A DNA stretch of 36,342 nucleotides from Planctomycetota bacterium (GCA_013152205.1 JAADGV010000092.1:1-36342); one strand, 5' to 3'; numbered from the stretch's first letter, positions 1 to 8,221 are shown. Numbers and translations: made by a program. Notes: generated by a model not told the origin, from the letters alone.

Positions 1-305
1 GAATCGGGCAAGGTGAACGGCCCAAGCACCGGCATAGCAGTACCATCAGCAAAGGAAACCCCCGCGCCATCACCAAATTGACCGGTTGTCGAAAAGCCAC
101 CACCGGTAGCAGTGGTGAAGTCAAGCGAGGACAGGTCGCCATCGCTGACGATGCTAAATTCGATGATGTCGTAAACATCTACTAGATTAAAAGGGTCAGC
201 AATCGTGCCAACAATATTGAACGATCCTACTACAGCAGCGCTCGCCTGGCTACAAACGGTCGTTAGCAAAAAACATGCTGCAAGACAAAGAAACCTACTC
301 TTCAT
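1..305 (-). CDS. Small exported PEP-CTERM-type protein, 5' part only (duplicate copy)
   Basis: The start ATG is at 303-305 on the minus strand, with a GGAGGTG ribosome site just upstream. The reading frame stays open to the left edge, so the C-terminus is outside the window. The first residues, MKSRFLCLAACFL, begin a signal peptide ending near the Ala-rich stretch at about residue 24. The sequence is a close paralogue of the gene at 742-1362. It differs by a 6-bp in-frame insertion near position 40 and a three-codon change near 190 (NLV in place of VPA). The function is unknown. By analogy with its sister copy it should be exported and may carry a PEP-CTERM anchor, but that end cannot be seen here. 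Confidence 0.7.
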   Translation of the reverse strand, partial: MKSRFLCLAACFLLTTVCSQASAAVVGSFNIVGTIADPFNLVDVYDIIEFSIVSDGDLSSLDFTTATGGGFSTTGQFGDGAGVSFADGTAMPVLGPFTLPD

Positions 306-348
306 TAGAACACCTCCATTTCCTGATGGAACATTAAACTTTACGTTA

Positions 349-471
349 GAGCAGTTCCTTCAATTATGTAGCCACAGAGTTCAAAGAAAACACCGAGATA
401 AGGTTACTCACGTCAGTATTTTCTCTGAGACCTCGGTGTGCTCTGTGGCTATGCTTTTATAAGAAATGCTC
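349..471. mobile_element. 123-bp palindromic MITE with TA target duplication
   Basis: The element begins GAGCAGTTCCTT and ends AAGAAATGCTC, giving imperfect terminal inverted repeats, and is flanked by TA on both sides (347-348, 472-473). Inside, a second pair of arms (TAGCCACAGAG at about 367 and CTCTGTGGCTA at about 441) makes it largely self-complementary. The sister copy of the duplication has the empty site, TTAGAAG at 1405-1410, with a single TA. This fits a non-autonomous element of the IS630/Tc1-mariner kind, which insert at TA. No transposase is present in the window. A second, shorter element with the same ends lies at 15867-15952. Confidence 0.75.
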
Positions 472-537
472 TAGAAGCAAATCAAACCTTGCCAATTCTC
501 GTTTCCTGGCTTCTAAGTACTTCTTCGCCTCGCTGGT

Positions 538-703
538 CTAAACCAACCGACAGCGATGGCCGAAGAAACCAAGAACTCCGAGAGCAAGCAAAGCTGCAGT
601 CGATAGCTCTGGAACTACACCAACAGCCGGTGCGGTCATGCCAAAGTTAACAGCCAACGGGGTTACGTCCAAGGCACTAATGGTCCTGTCAAAGTTAAAG
701 GCC
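538..703 (-). pseudogene. 3' fragment of a dockerin/PEP-CTERM gene
   Basis: Read on the minus strand, this encodes a C-terminal fragment matching the last roughly 50 residues of the protein at 1471-2379: a dockerin-like ISALDVTPLAVNFG segment, then a PEP-CTERM-like tail ending in LGFFGHR and a basic cluster. The stop is at 538-540. No start codon or signal peptide precedes it, because homology ends at about 703. The PEP motif has changed to PELS, and four residues before it are deleted. It is a by-product of the tandem duplication and is unlikely to be expressed. Confidence 0.75.
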
Positions 704-727
704 ACTCCGCTCGAAGTCGAGCGAAGT
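704..727 (-). terminator. Hairpin at the duplication junction
   Basis: A perfect GCTCGA/TCGAGC stem with a two-base loop and partly pairing flanks lies 40 bases past the expected stop (767) of the small exported protein gene. A second small palindrome (CAGATTTTAATCTG, 743-756) lies between. There is no good U tract, so it may be a weak terminator or simply the scar of the duplication junction. Confidence 0.35.
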
Positions 728-741
728 AGCCTCTTTTAATT

Positions 742-1362
742 TCAGATTTTAATCTGCTGTTGGAACCTAAAGCTTGCGACGAGTCGCCAGGACGCCGAGC
801 AAGCCGAATCCAGCCAAAAGAATGGTACTTGGCTCCGGAATGACATCAACAGTGATGGCGTCAAGGTACCCCCAACATCGGCGTTGCCACCAACTAAATT
901 AACTGTGCCACTACCCTGTAGCAAGGTGAAGACTGCAATCACAGTAGGAACACCGTCAAGTGCAAGTGGTGTCCCACCATTACTGTAGAATGCTTCCAGT
1001 TGGGTGCTAGAGTCGACCAAGAGACCGCTCACTACCGGAGGCGCTGGATTGGTAACAAAAAACGAATCGGGCAAGGTGAACGGCCCAAGCACCGGCATAG
1101 CATCAGCAAAGGAAACCCCCGCGCCATCACCAAATTGACCGGTTGTCGCAAAGCCACCACCGGTAGCAGTGGTGAAGTCAAGCGTGGACACGTCGCCATC
1201 GCTGACGATGCTAAATTCGATGATGTCGTAAACATCAGCTGGTACAAAAGGGTCAGCAATCGTACCAACAACATTGAACGATCCTACTACAGCAGCGCTC
1301 GCCTGGCTACAAACGGCCGTTAGCAAAAAACATGCTGCAAGACAAAGAAACCTACTCTTCAT
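742..1362 (-). CDS. Small exported PEP-CTERM protein, frameshifted before its anchor
   Basis: The ATG at 1360-1362 follows a GGAGGTG ribosome site. Residues 1-24 form a signal peptide (MKSRFLCLAACFLLTAV onward). The rest is a secreted domain of about 170 residues, rich in Gly, Val and Thr, that I cannot assign to a family. In the translated frame the protein ends in an odd tail rich in Phe, Arg and Gln. In the neighbouring frame the same DNA encodes VIPEPSTILLAGFGLLG, then a basic end with stop TAG at 767-769, which is a textbook PEP-CTERM anchor. One base is therefore missing near 865-875. As it stands the product would lose its sorting signal; this could be a real mutation or a sequencing error. 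The paralogue is at 1-305 and the dockerin gene at 1471-2379 lies just upstream. Confidence 0.75.
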   Translation of the reverse strand: MKSRFLCLAACFLLTAVCSQASAAVVGSFNVVGTIADPFVPADVYDIIEFSIVSDGDVSTLDFTTATGGGFATTGQFGDGAGVSFADAMPVLGPFTLPDSFFVTNPAPPVVSGLLVDSSTQLEAFYSNGGTPLALDGVPTVIAVFTLLQGSGTVNLVGGNADVGGTLTPSLLMSFRSQVPFFWLDSACSASWRLVASFRFQQQIKI

Positions 1363-1648
1363 TAGAACACCTCCATTTTCTTGATGAAACATTAAACTTT
1401 ACGTTAGAAGCAAATCAAACCTTGCCAATTCTCGTTTCCTGGCTTCTAAGTACTTCCTCGCCTCGCTGGTCTAAACCAACCGACGGCGATGGCCGAAGAA
1501 ACCAAGAACTCCGAGAGCAAGCAAAGCTGCAGTCGATGGCTCTGGAACTACACCAACACCAGCACCAACAGCCGGTGCGGTCATGCCAAAGTTAACAGCC
1601 AACGGGGTCACGTCCAAGGCACTAATGTTCTTGTCCCCTGTGAAGTCA
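1064..1648. repeat. Right copy of the tandem duplication
   Basis: This is the partner of 1-703. It carries the 5' part of the small exported protein gene, the 108-bp spacer without the MITE, and the 3' end of the intact dockerin gene. It shows what the arrangement looked like before the MITE inserted. Confidence 0.85.
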
Positions 1649-2379
1649 CCGTCCTGCCAAAGCCCCATGCCGCCAAAATTAACAGCCAGCGGCGTTACGT
1701 CCAATGCACTAACGCTCTTGTCGAGGTTAGCATCGCCAGCAAGCGTAGTCGTGTTGTTACGCACTTGCGTGGTGACGGCAGCGACAACAATCGTTCCAAG
1801 GACAGGAGGATCGTCTGCAGGATTTGCAGGGATCGCGGTAAAGACGTTAGCCTCAGTCATGCCTACGCCAAAAGCAGGAGTGCTGTTAGCACCAAACATT
1901 CCCCAGGCTAGCATGACAGAGTCAGTCATTGTCGAGCCACTTGTATCAACAACAACACCGAGCTCATCAACATTAGGAGTCGAACCGCCAACGGTACCGA
2001 CGTTGTACTGCAAGTCTTGCACGCCAACACCAGAAGCGACGGGAACCTGCGCAAAAAGCATATCCAACGTATCGGCATCGCCATCTTGGTCGATATCGTA
2101 AGGTGTCAATCCGCCGTTGAACGTCGTTTTGAAGGCTGGTGCAGGCGCAGAAAACATGTTGCCTGGCGATCCTTGGATGCCGGTGATCTGGGTATCGAGC
2201 GCCGACAAACCTACGCTATCGGCTGAGGCGAGCAACTGCCAAGAACCAGCCGAAGTGGTATCACCAGGAACGCTGTAAAACAGGTCCAAGCTAAGAGTTA
2301 CCGTCTGAGCTGCCGCCATGGAGCCAAGGCTGGCTACCAGAGTCATCGCGGACAGGCATAAAACTAGATTACGTTTCAT
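1471..2379 (-). CDS. Exported dockerin-like PEP-CTERM protein
   Basis: The product is 302 residues. Residues 1-25 are a signal peptide ending in the AAAQ region. A central beta-rich domain of unknown type follows. Two calcium-binding dockerin-like repeats lie at about 215-236 (GDANLDKSVSALDVTPLAVN) and 244-265 (GDFTGDKNISALDVTPLAVN), with Asp/Asn at the expected EF-hand-like positions. Residues 279-302 (VPEPSTAALLALGVLGFFG plus a basic end) form a PEP-CTERM sorting signal. In known systems such tails are processed by an exosortase in the inner membrane; none is in the window. A GGAGAAAT ribosome site precedes ATG 2379. The product is probably a cell-surface or matrix protein; the ligand is unknown. 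Its 3' end is duplicated at 538-703. Confidence 0.85.
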   Translation of the reverse strand: MKRNLVLCLSAMTLVASLGSMAAAQTVTLSLDLFYSVPGDTTSAGSWQLLASADSVGLSALDTQITGIQGSPGNMFSAPAPAFKTTFNGGLTPYDIDQDGDADTLDMLFAQVPVASGVGVQDLQYNVGTVGGSTPNVDELGVVVDTSGSTMTDSVMLAWGMFGANSTPAFGVGMTEANVFTAIPANPADDPPVLGTIVVAAVTTQVRNNTTTLAGDANLDKSVSALDVTPLAVNFGGMGLWQDGDFTGDKNISALDVTPLAVNFGMTAPAVGAGVGVVPEPSTAALLALGVLGFFGHRRRLV

Positions 2380-2464
2380 ATTTATTTCTCCAATTTCTCC
2401 GTCTCACATTAGGTCAAAAACTCAAAAACAAAAAAGAGTACACTTTGCTAGTTGGACACAATCC

Positions 2465-2513
2465 CACTCACAAACGGTTTTCGCCTTATGTGAGTGCGAT
2501 GTTACTTACATCG
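2465..2513. promoter_or_regulatory. Two adjacent perfect hairpins upstream of the dockerin gene
   Basis: CACTCACA (2465-2472) pairs with TGTGAGTG (2489-2496). Directly next to it, CGATGT (2497-2502) pairs with ACATCG (2508-2513). They lie 86-134 bases upstream of the ATG of the dockerin/PEP-CTERM gene, where an operator or a 5' leader structure could sit. No regulator can be named. Confidence 0.3.
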
Positions 2514-3031
2514 CCGGCGATAACCCCTCCCCTGTCATGAAACGACCCCGTCTGGATTATAAAGTAGACCCAGGTCGACACGACTCGGCTTACGTTTAGC
2601 AAGCAAACGGCTTTCGCCCTTTTTCCCACCTGCCACTACGGATTAGACTGAATTGCAGATGAGAACCCCTTGGAATGACACAAAGTGCGCCATTCCTCCC
2701 CTCACTCTAACAGGGAATGAGAGGCTTGCAACAGTTTTGCACGAATTTTCGGAGACTTTGTTCTACGAAGGCTTGGTTGATTGACAGGGGGAAACCACTT
2801 ACTGCTTGAAGCCAAGGCACTTGCGTCGAGGGGAGGAGACAAAAGTGCGGGAAATTGCACTCGCTTTTTTTGTAAAATTAACCTTGACGACACAAGGGAC
2901 TTTCGGTGCGCCAGGCCTAATAATCACCAATCCGGGGCCGTTTATCCCGTCCTAACACCGATGGACTGCGAATTCCTAGGCTTTTCTGGAGTAAATGCTA
3001 ATCCGAAAAACTGAAGGGACGCAGGTATCCC

Positions 3032-3101
3032 TGTAGGAGAGCGTCTCCGACGCCGAATGTCTCAAAAACAGTGGCTTTTGGCGTCACGAGTCGCCTTCCA
3101 C
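3032..3101. repeat. Palindromic repeat element, diverged copy
   Basis: The arms 3032-3056 (containing GCGTCTCCGACGCCGA) and about 3078-3101 (containing TTGGCGTCACGAGTCGCC) are imperfect inverted repeats around a loop with TCAAAAACAGTGGC. Arm and loop both resemble the element at 26381-26451, so the two belong to one repeat family. This one has lost about a third of its pairing. Confidence 0.6.
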
Positions 3102-3160
3102 TGCCACGATAGTCTTGCCAGAAAAAGAAAAAATAGCCCTAAAACCAGGCCCTCTTCAGC

Positions 3161-3189
3161 TTGGACGATCGCTAGTCGGCGTCTATACT
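3161..3189 (+). promoter_or_regulatory. Probable sigma-70 type promoter for thrS
   Basis: TTGGAC (3161-3166) and TATACT (3184-3189) are separated by exactly 17 bases. Transcription would start near 3196, giving a leader of about 110 nt before the thrS start. The -10 box is good and the -35 box only partial. Confidence 0.45.
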
Positions 3190-3305
3190 CGGCGGCGAAA
3201 GGGGGCGACCTTCCCTTCTCGTATCTCATTTCTCTTCTTGGTTACGAGCAATTCTCGCCCCAATTCTTCTAGTTACTTGAATGAGGAGCGAAGGAACAAC
3301 AAATT

Positions 3306-5360
3306 ATGCTTACAGTTCATTTGCCGGATGGTAGTCGGCGTGAATATTCTCAGGCGGTTTCTTCCTACGACGTCGCTGCTGAAATTGGCCCCGGCCTAGC
3401 AAAAGCGGCCGTAGCCGCCGAAGTCGACAAGCAGCTCGTCGACCTGCACGCCCCGCTCCCGACCGAGGGCGAAATATCGCTTCGCCTGCTAACCAAGCGT
3501 GATGCCGAAGCCCTCGAGGTGCTGCGCCATTCCTGTGCTCACGTTATGGCACAAGCGGTCATGCGGCTCTACGACGGCGTGCAATTGGCATTTGGTCCCT
3601 GCACCGACACCGGTTTCTACTACGATTTCGAGCTTAGCCAGCCGCTTACCGAGGAAGATTTCCCAAAGATCGAAGCAGAAATGCGTAAGATCGTCAAATC
3701 GAAAGAGCGGTTCGAGCGCCTGGAAATGTCGCACGAAGAATCGCTAAACCTCTGCCGCGAGCTAGGGCAAGATTTTAAGGTCGAGCATATCGAGACCGGC
3801 TTGGCAGATCAGAAAAACCTCTCGTTCTACCGGCAGGGCGAATTCATCGATCTCTGCCGTGGCCGTCATGTTCCGAGCACAGGCCACATCGGCAAGGCCT
3901 TCAAACTGCTCAGCGTTGCCGGAGCCTACTGGAAGGGCGACGCTTCTCGCCAGCAGTTGCAACGGCTTTATGCCACCGTGTTTTTCGACAAAAAAGACCT
4001 ACAAGAGCACCTTCACCGCTTAGAGGAAGCGAAACGCCGAGACCATCGGGTACTCGGAAAACAGCTTGGCCTATTCGAAATCGACGAAAAAGTCGGCTCA
4101 GGCTTGGTGCTTTGGAAACCAAGGGGGGCGGTGATTCGCGAAGAGCTGCAAAACTTCATTTCGCATCATCTCAAGCGTCAGGGCTACAGCCAAGTATTTA
4201 CGCCGCACATCGGCAAGATCGATTTATACCGCACGAGCGGACACTTCCCCTACTATCAAGACTCGCAGTTCCCGCCGTTGATCGACCGCGACCAACTGAA
4301 AAAATTGGCCGACGATGGTTGCAGTTGTAGCGATCTGGCGAACATGCTCAGCGAAGGCGAAATCGACGGCTACTTGCTCAAGCCGATGAATTGCCCGCAC
4401 CACATCCGCATCTACGCTAGCGAAAAGCATAGCTACCGCGACCTGCCCGTCCGCCTGGCCGAATTTGGGACCGTTTACCGTTGGGAACAGTCGGGCGAAC
4501 TTGGCGGCATGACCCGCGTGCGAGGGTTCACCCAAGACGATGCCCACCTTTTTGTTACCGAAGAACAGCTAGCTGAGGAAATCGCTAGCTGCCTAGAGTT
4601 GGTGAAAATCGTCCTTGGCACGCTCGGCATGGAAAACTATCGGGTACGCGTTGGCCTGCGAGACCCTGAAGGCGACAAGTATGTCGGCGAAGCCGAGCAA
4701 TGGGACCGGGCCGAAGCTGCCTGCCTACAGGCAGCAGAGTCGCTGGGGACCGATTTCTCGGTCGACACCGGCGAAGCTGCTTTTTACGGGCCAAAAATCG
4801 ATTTCGTCGTCCGCGACGTCATCGGCCGCGAGTGGCAGCTAGGCACCGTCCAAGTCGATTATCAGCTACCCGAGCGGTTCGACCTCGAATACACCGGGGC
4901 CGACAACAAGCCGCATCGACCGGTGATGGTTCATCGGGCCCCGTTTGGGTCGATGGAGCGGTTTGTAGGCGTACTGATCGAACATTTTGCCGGGGCTTTT
5001 CCGCTCTGGCTAGCACCCGAGCAAGTCCGCCTGCTCACGGTGAGCGAGAAATCTGAAGATTACGGCCGAGGGGTGGAGCAGCGTCTCAAAGACGTGGGAT
5101 TCCGCATATCGGGCGACTTCCGGGGTCAGAAACTAGGGGCAAAAATCCGCGAGGCCCAACTGGCGTTGATCCCATACATGTTCGTAGTAGGCGAAAAAGA
5201 CGCCCAAAACGGCACCGTCACCGTGCGTGACCGCATCGAAGGCGACCTAGGGGCCATGTCCCTGGATGCTGCGATTACCAAGCTACAAGACGAAATCTCG
5301 GACCGCACCGTCCGACAAGTCGCCTCGAAACAGTCCGATGCGAACGACATTGATCAGTGA
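3306..5360 (+). CDS. thrS: Threonyl-tRNA synthetase
   Basis: The product is 684 residues; the E. coli enzyme has 642. It charges tRNA-Thr in the cytoplasm. The domains are TGS at 1-62, the editing (SAD) domain with zinc-type residues H75, H79, C184 and H188, the class II catalytic core at about 260-560, and the anticodon-binding domain at about 565-670. Catalytic zinc ligands are visible as C363 (MNCPHH), H414 (QDDAH) and H543 ([13 protein letters not shown]). About 25 extra residues containing CSCS sit just before MNCPHH, between the conserved GHF and KPMNC motifs. A purine-rich GAGGAGCGAAGGA lies 10-24 bases before the ATG. It is followed 234 bases later by infC, the usual thrS-infC-rpmI-rplT order. 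Confidence 0.98.
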   Translation: MLTVHLPDGSRREYSQAVSSYDVAAEIGPGLAKAAVAAEVDKQLVDLHAPLPTEGEISLRLLTKRDAEALEVLRHSCAHVMAQAVMRLYDGVQLAFGPCTDTGFYYDFELSQPLTEEDFPKIEAEMRKIVKSKERFERLEMSHEESLNLCRELGQDFKVEHIETGLADQKNLSFYRQGEFIDLCRGRHVPSTGHIGKAFKLLSVAGAYWKGDASRQQLQRLYATVFFDKKDLQEHLHRLEEAKRRDHRVLGKQLGLFEIDEKVGSGLVLWKPRGAVIREELQNFISHHLKRQGYSQVFTPHIGKIDLYRTSGHFPYYQDSQFPPLIDRDQLKKLADDGCSCSDLANMLSEGEIDGYLLKPMNCPHHIRIYASEKHSYRDLPVRLAEFGTVYRWEQSGELGGMTRVRGFTQDDAHLFVTEEQLAEEIASCLELVKIVLGTLGMENYRVRVGLRDPEGDKYVGEAEQWDRAEAACLQAAESLGTDFSVDTGEAAFYGPKIDFVVRDVIGREWQLGTVQVDYQLPERFDLEYTGADNKPHRPVMVHRAPFGSMERFVGVLIEHFAGAFPLWLAPEQVRLLTVSEKSEDYGRGVEQRLKDVGFRISGDFRGQKLGAKIREAQLALIPYMFVVGEKDAQNGTVTVRDRIEGDLGAMSLDAAITKLQDEISDRTVRQVASKQSDANDIDQ

Positions 5361-5454
5361 CTCTGTTATGACACACTTTTGAAGCATCGAGAAAAAAACC
5401 GCCCTCAACACAGCCAGTTTTATCGAGTTGCTTCAGCAAAATTCTCGAAAACGG

Positions 5455-5484
5455 TTGACGCCTAGGCTGTTATTCGCCGATACT
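5455..5484 (+). promoter_or_regulatory. Probable promoter for the infC-rpmI-rplT-pheS transcript
   Basis: TTGACG (5455-5460), an 18-base spacer and GATACT (5479-5484) lie in the thrS-infC spacer. Transcription from here would give a leader of about 100 nt before infC, a place where L20 autoregulation is known in other bacteria. I did not find a convincing L20-binding fold by eye. Confidence 0.45.
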
Positions 5485-5580
5485 TGTTTGTTGGCCTGAA
5501 GATTCCGCATAATCTTCATAGATTGCCAACTCGTTTAGAGGGGCCAATTCCACTGGCCTCAAGACGTATTCGCCCCCCAT

Positions 5581-5597
5581 AGGAGACCGAAAAGATC
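5581..5597 (+). promoter_or_regulatory. Ribosome site and AUC start of infC
   Basis: AGGAG at 5581-5585 is followed after nine bases by ATC at 5595-5597. An in-frame TAG at 5580-5582 rules out any start further upstream. Between it and the GTG at 5649 the frame contains no ATG, GTG or TTG. The position, spacing and protein alignment all point to ATC as the initiator. Confidence 0.75.
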
Positions 5598-6098
5598 GAA
5601 CGCAAGGAACAACGACTTAACGAGCAAATACGTACTAGCCCTTTACGTGTGATTGCCGATGACGGTACGAAATTGGGCGTGATTACCCGTGACGAAGCGC
5701 TGGAGTTGGCCCGCGAGTCGGGACTCGACTTGGTAGAGGTGGCTCCTCTAGAGAAGCCGCCCGTCTGTCGGGTTATGGATTTTGGTAAATTCAAATACCA
5801 GCAAAAAAAGCGGCAAAACAAGGGACATACCCACCAAAGCAAGAATAAAGAAATCCGCCTCCGACCGAAGATCGGCGAGCACGATTTCATGACCAAAGTC
5901 AACCGAGCTCGCAAGTTTCTTGAAGCTCGCGACAAGGTGGTTTGTTCGGTCATTTTCCGAGGCCGCGAAAATGCTCACGTCGACGAAGGCTTCAAACTAG
6001 TGCGGCGTCTGGTCACCGAGTTAGAAGAAGTTTCGAAGGTCGAGCAGAATGCCGCGATGCACGGTCGGCGGATTGTTATGATCCTCTCGCCAAAATAG
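5595..6098 (+). CDS. infC: Translation initiation factor IF-3 (AUC start)
   Basis: From ATC 5595 the product is 167 residues, a normal IF-3 length (172 in B. subtilis, 180 in E. coli). It binds the 30S subunit, blocks joining of 50S and checks the start codon. The N-terminal domain begins ERKEQRLNEQIR, matching the family's INEQIR motif. Starting at GTG 5649 would cut this off. The linker KFKYQQKKRQNK and a C-terminal domain with KEIRLRPKIGEHDF follow. Rare start codons in infC are known: E. coli uses AUU, and IF-3 discriminates against it, giving negative feedback. The same logic probably applies here. Gene-finding programs would usually trim this gene to 5649. Confidence 0.93.
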   Translation: MERKEQRLNEQIRTSPLRVIADDGTKLGVITRDEALELARESGLDLVEVAPLEKPPVCRVMDFGKFKYQQKKRQNKGHTHQSKNKEIRLRPKIGEHDFMTKVNRARKFLEARDKVVCSVIFRGRENAHVDEGFKLVRRLVTELEEVSKVEQNAAMHGRRIVMILSPK

Positions 6099-6239
6099 CG
6101 GAACCAAAATATAGCGGAAATTGGGCCAAAGTCCCCCTGTTGCTCTGCGCAGAATGTGCGTAGAATCAGACGTTTACCCACATAACAAGCACCCCTGCTG
6201 GGGGTTTGCTACCAGTCACTCAGCGAAGGTCTCACCCCC

Positions 6240-6443
6240 ATGCCCAAGCAAAAGACACATAAAGGCACAAAAAAGCGTTTTCGCCTGTCGGCAAAGGGCA
6301 AAGCCAAGCACCGCTCGTCGGGCACTAGCCATTTGGCCGGGCGGATGAGCCACAAACGCAAGCGGAACCTGCGTGGCACAACCACCACTACCGATAGCAA
6401 TTCTAAAATGATCCAGACTGCCCTTGCTGGTAACAGCTACTAA
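6240..6443 (+). CDS. rpmI: 50S ribosomal protein L35
   Basis: The product is 67 residues, very basic, beginning [14 protein letters not shown] with the family's [27 protein letters not shown] core at about 24-46. L35 sits in the large ribosomal subunit. The gene lies 141 bases after infC and 110 bases before rplT, the standard order. A weak GAAGG ribosome site is 9-13 bases before the ATG. Confidence 0.96.
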   Translation: MPKQKTHKGTKKRFRLSAKGKAKHRSSGTSHLAGRMSHKRKRNLRGTTTTTDSNSKMIQTALAGNSY

Positions 6444-6553
6444 CGCCCGGATCGATCCTGCCAGAGAAAAATCAACAAACACGCCGGGCAAAAACTCCTT
6501 TCTATGCGTAAAGGGGCCTGGGCGCGAAACTTCAATAACAGGGGTTCCTCGTC

Positions 6554-6913
6554 ATGAGAACCACCAAGGGAAGTGCCCGTAATCGGGCAAAAAACCGTCT
6601 CTTCAAAAAGACCAAGGGCTACGTCGGTGGACGTGGCACGCTGCTGCGTACGGCAAAAGAAACGCTCGTACGAGCAGAGGCCTATGCCTTTCGTGATCGT
6701 CGCGTTCGCAAACGCGACTTCCGCAAGCTCTGGATCATCCGAATCAACGCCGCCGCCCGCGAACGAGGTTTGCGCTATAGCGAGCTGATGAACGGCCTGA
6801 AACGGGCGAACATCGAACTCGATCGCAAAATGCTCTCCGAAATGGCGATCCACGACCCGGCTGCTTTCGACACGGTTGTCGAAAAAGCACGCGAAGCTCT
6901 GGCCGCCGCATAA
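6554..6913 (+). CDS. rplT: 50S ribosomal protein L20
   Basis: The product is 119 residues, as usual for L20. The basic N-terminal extension with [19 protein letters not shown] binds 23S rRNA early in assembly. The globular half contains [20 protein letters not shown] and [14 protein letters not shown]. In several bacteria L20 also represses its own operon by binding the infC-rpmI leader. The stop is 26 bases before pheS, so the two are probably co-transcribed. Confidence 0.97.
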   Translation: MRTTKGSARNRAKNRLFKKTKGYVGGRGTLLRTAKETLVRAEAYAFRDRRVRKRDFRKLWIIRINAAARERGLRYSELMNGLKRANIELDRKMLSEMAIHDPAAFDTVVEKAREALAAA

Positions 6914-6939
6914 AAAGAGGCTTAGCAGAGGCAAGGCCC

Positions 6940-7956
6940 GTGGCCCTCTCCGAATTTCTAGCTAGTCTCGACAACCTCGCCGAACAGGCGCGGGCTGCAT
7001 TCGCTTCCGCGGATTCGTCCGAGTCGCTCGAAGCTGCGCGGATCGACTATCTGGGGGCGAAAAGCGGGCAGGTGCGCAAAGTCCAGCAGGGACTTGGCAA
7101 GGTGGATAAGGCCGACAAGCCGACCGCTGGAAAGCGCTTCAACGAAGTCAAAAATCTCATCGAAGCCGCACTTGCCGAGGCCACACAGCAAATCGGCACC
7201 GGTAACGAAGAAATTACCGAGCCATTCGACGTCACCTTGCCAGGTCGACCCACGCGGGTTGGCCACCTGCATCCCATCACGCAAACCATCCGCGAGATGA
7301 AAGACATCATGGGCCGGCTCGGCTTCACGGCAGTCGAAGGCCCCGAGATCGAAGACGACTGGCACAATTTCGAAGCGTTGAACATCCCGCTCTCGCACCC
7401 GGCACGCGATCCGCTCGATAACTTTTACTTGGCCACGGCTGAAAAATTAGAAAAGCCGCTGCTGCTACGAAGTCAGACCAGCACCGTACAAATTCGGGTG
7501 ATGGAAAACACCCCTCCGCCCGTGCGAATTATTTCGCTCGGCCGCGTCTATCGGCCCGATACGGCGGATGCCACCCACTACCCGATGTTTCACCAGATCG
7601 AAGGTCTGTTGATCGACCGGGGCGTCACCATGGCCGACTTGAAGAGCGTGTTGCGGCTCTTCTGCCAGAGCTACTTTGGCGGCGAAGACAAGGTGCATGT
7701 TCGCTTCCGCCCCTCGTTTTTCCCTTTCACCGAACCCAGTGTCGAAGTTGATATGAACTGGCAAGGCGGCTGGATGGAAATGGGCGGCGCCGGCATGGTC
7801 GACCCCAACGTCCTGCGTGCCGTAGGGTACGATCCCGAAGAAGTCACCGGCTTTGCTTTCGGCCTGGGCGTCGAACGAATTTGCATGCGTCAACATGGCA
7901 TAACCGACATCCGAGCGTTGTACCAAAACGACGTCCGATTTTTAGAACAGTTTTAG
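6940..7956 (+). CDS. pheS: Phenylalanyl-tRNA synthetase alpha subunit
   Basis: The product is 338 residues (E. coli 327). It is the catalytic subunit of the cytoplasmic alpha2-beta2 enzyme that charges tRNA-Phe. An N-terminal helical arm lies at about 1-90. The class II core carries motif 2 at 201-205 (GRVYR, followed by [17 protein letters not shown]) and motif 3 at 308-313 (GLGVER). The start is GTG at 6940, 26 bases after rplT; an AGAGGCAAGG stretch precedes it. Unusually, its partner pheT does not follow directly but after a 271-base spacer full of repeats. Confidence 0.97.
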   Translation: MALSEFLASLDNLAEQARAAFASADSSESLEAARIDYLGAKSGQVRKVQQGLGKVDKADKPTAGKRFNEVKNLIEAALAEATQQIGTGNEEITEPFDVTLPGRPTRVGHLHPITQTIREMKDIMGRLGFTAVEGPEIEDDWHNFEALNIPLSHPARDPLDNFYLATAEKLEKPLLLRSQTSTVQIRVMENTPPPVRIISLGRVYRPDTADATHYPMFHQIEGLLIDRGVTMADLKSVLRLFCQSYFGGEDKVHVRFRPSFFPFTEPSVEVDMNWQGGWMEMGGAGMVDPNVLRAVGYDPEEVTGFAFGLGVERICMRQHGITDIRALYQNDVRFLEQF

Positions 7957-7961
7957 AGTAG

Positions 7962-8221
7962 GAGGGCAGGGGACAGAGGTTGGGAGACAGGCAATGACAG
8001 TAGTTTCAAGCTTGGTGTGCCTGATAGCACAGGACGCAATTCCTATACGCCAAAGGCGTTTCACATCATAGCCCAGGGTCGTCGCGCAGCGGCGCACCCT
8101 GGGTTGCAGATCTGCGAGTTATCTGCTTGGACCAAACTTGGAACGACCGAATGATACCAAACCCCTGAACGCTTCCCCCCCCTGATTTCCGACCCCCGAC
8201 CTCTGACCCCTCTCCCCCCCA
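7962..8221. repeat. Repeat-filled spacer between pheS and pheT
   Basis: A purine-rich arm at 7962-7998 (GGAGGGCAGGGGACAGAGG onward) is an approximate reverse complement of the C-rich arm at about 8180-8221 (GACCTCTGACCCCTCTCC). A separate hairpin element sits between them at 8072-8103. In RNA the outer arms could fold into a long imperfect stem enclosing the inner one. The C-rich, G-poor arm ends 6 bases before the pheT ATG and leaves pheT without a Shine-Dalgarno site. Confidence 0.5.
8072..8103. repeat. CCCAGGGT...ACCCTGGG hairpin element
   Basis: Perfect 8-bp arms (8072-8079 and 8096-8103) enclose a GC-rich 16-base loop, itself partly palindromic. From memory this resembles short palindromes scattered in planctomycete spacers, but only one copy is in this window. 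Confidence 0.5.

Larger units (their letters stand above)
1..703. repeat. Left copy of a tandem duplication
   Basis: This stretch matches 1064-1648 almost base for base once a 6-bp insertion, a 1-bp indel, a 125-bp insertion (the MITE at 349-471) and a 12-bp deletion are allowed for. It holds the 5' part of a small exported protein gene, the spacer upstream of it, and the 3' end of a dockerin gene. Similarity fades at about 690-703, next to a hairpin. The left end of the copy lies outside the window. Confidence 0.85.
2380..3305. other. 926-bp spacer between divergent genes
   Basis: I see no credible gene here; the short open frames have no ribosome sites and look random. It contains two adjacent hairpins (2465-2513), an approximate direct repeat CAAACGGYTTTCGCC (2471-2485 and 2604-2618), a palindromic repeat element (3032-3101) and a probable thrS promoter (3161-3189). 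The 5' ends of two divergent transcripts should both lie inside it. Confidence 0.6.

Noticed and set aside
3190..3305. A T-box or threonine attenuator before thrS
   Set aside because: I could not find a T-box motif or specifier loop; the leader of about 110 nt looks ordinary.
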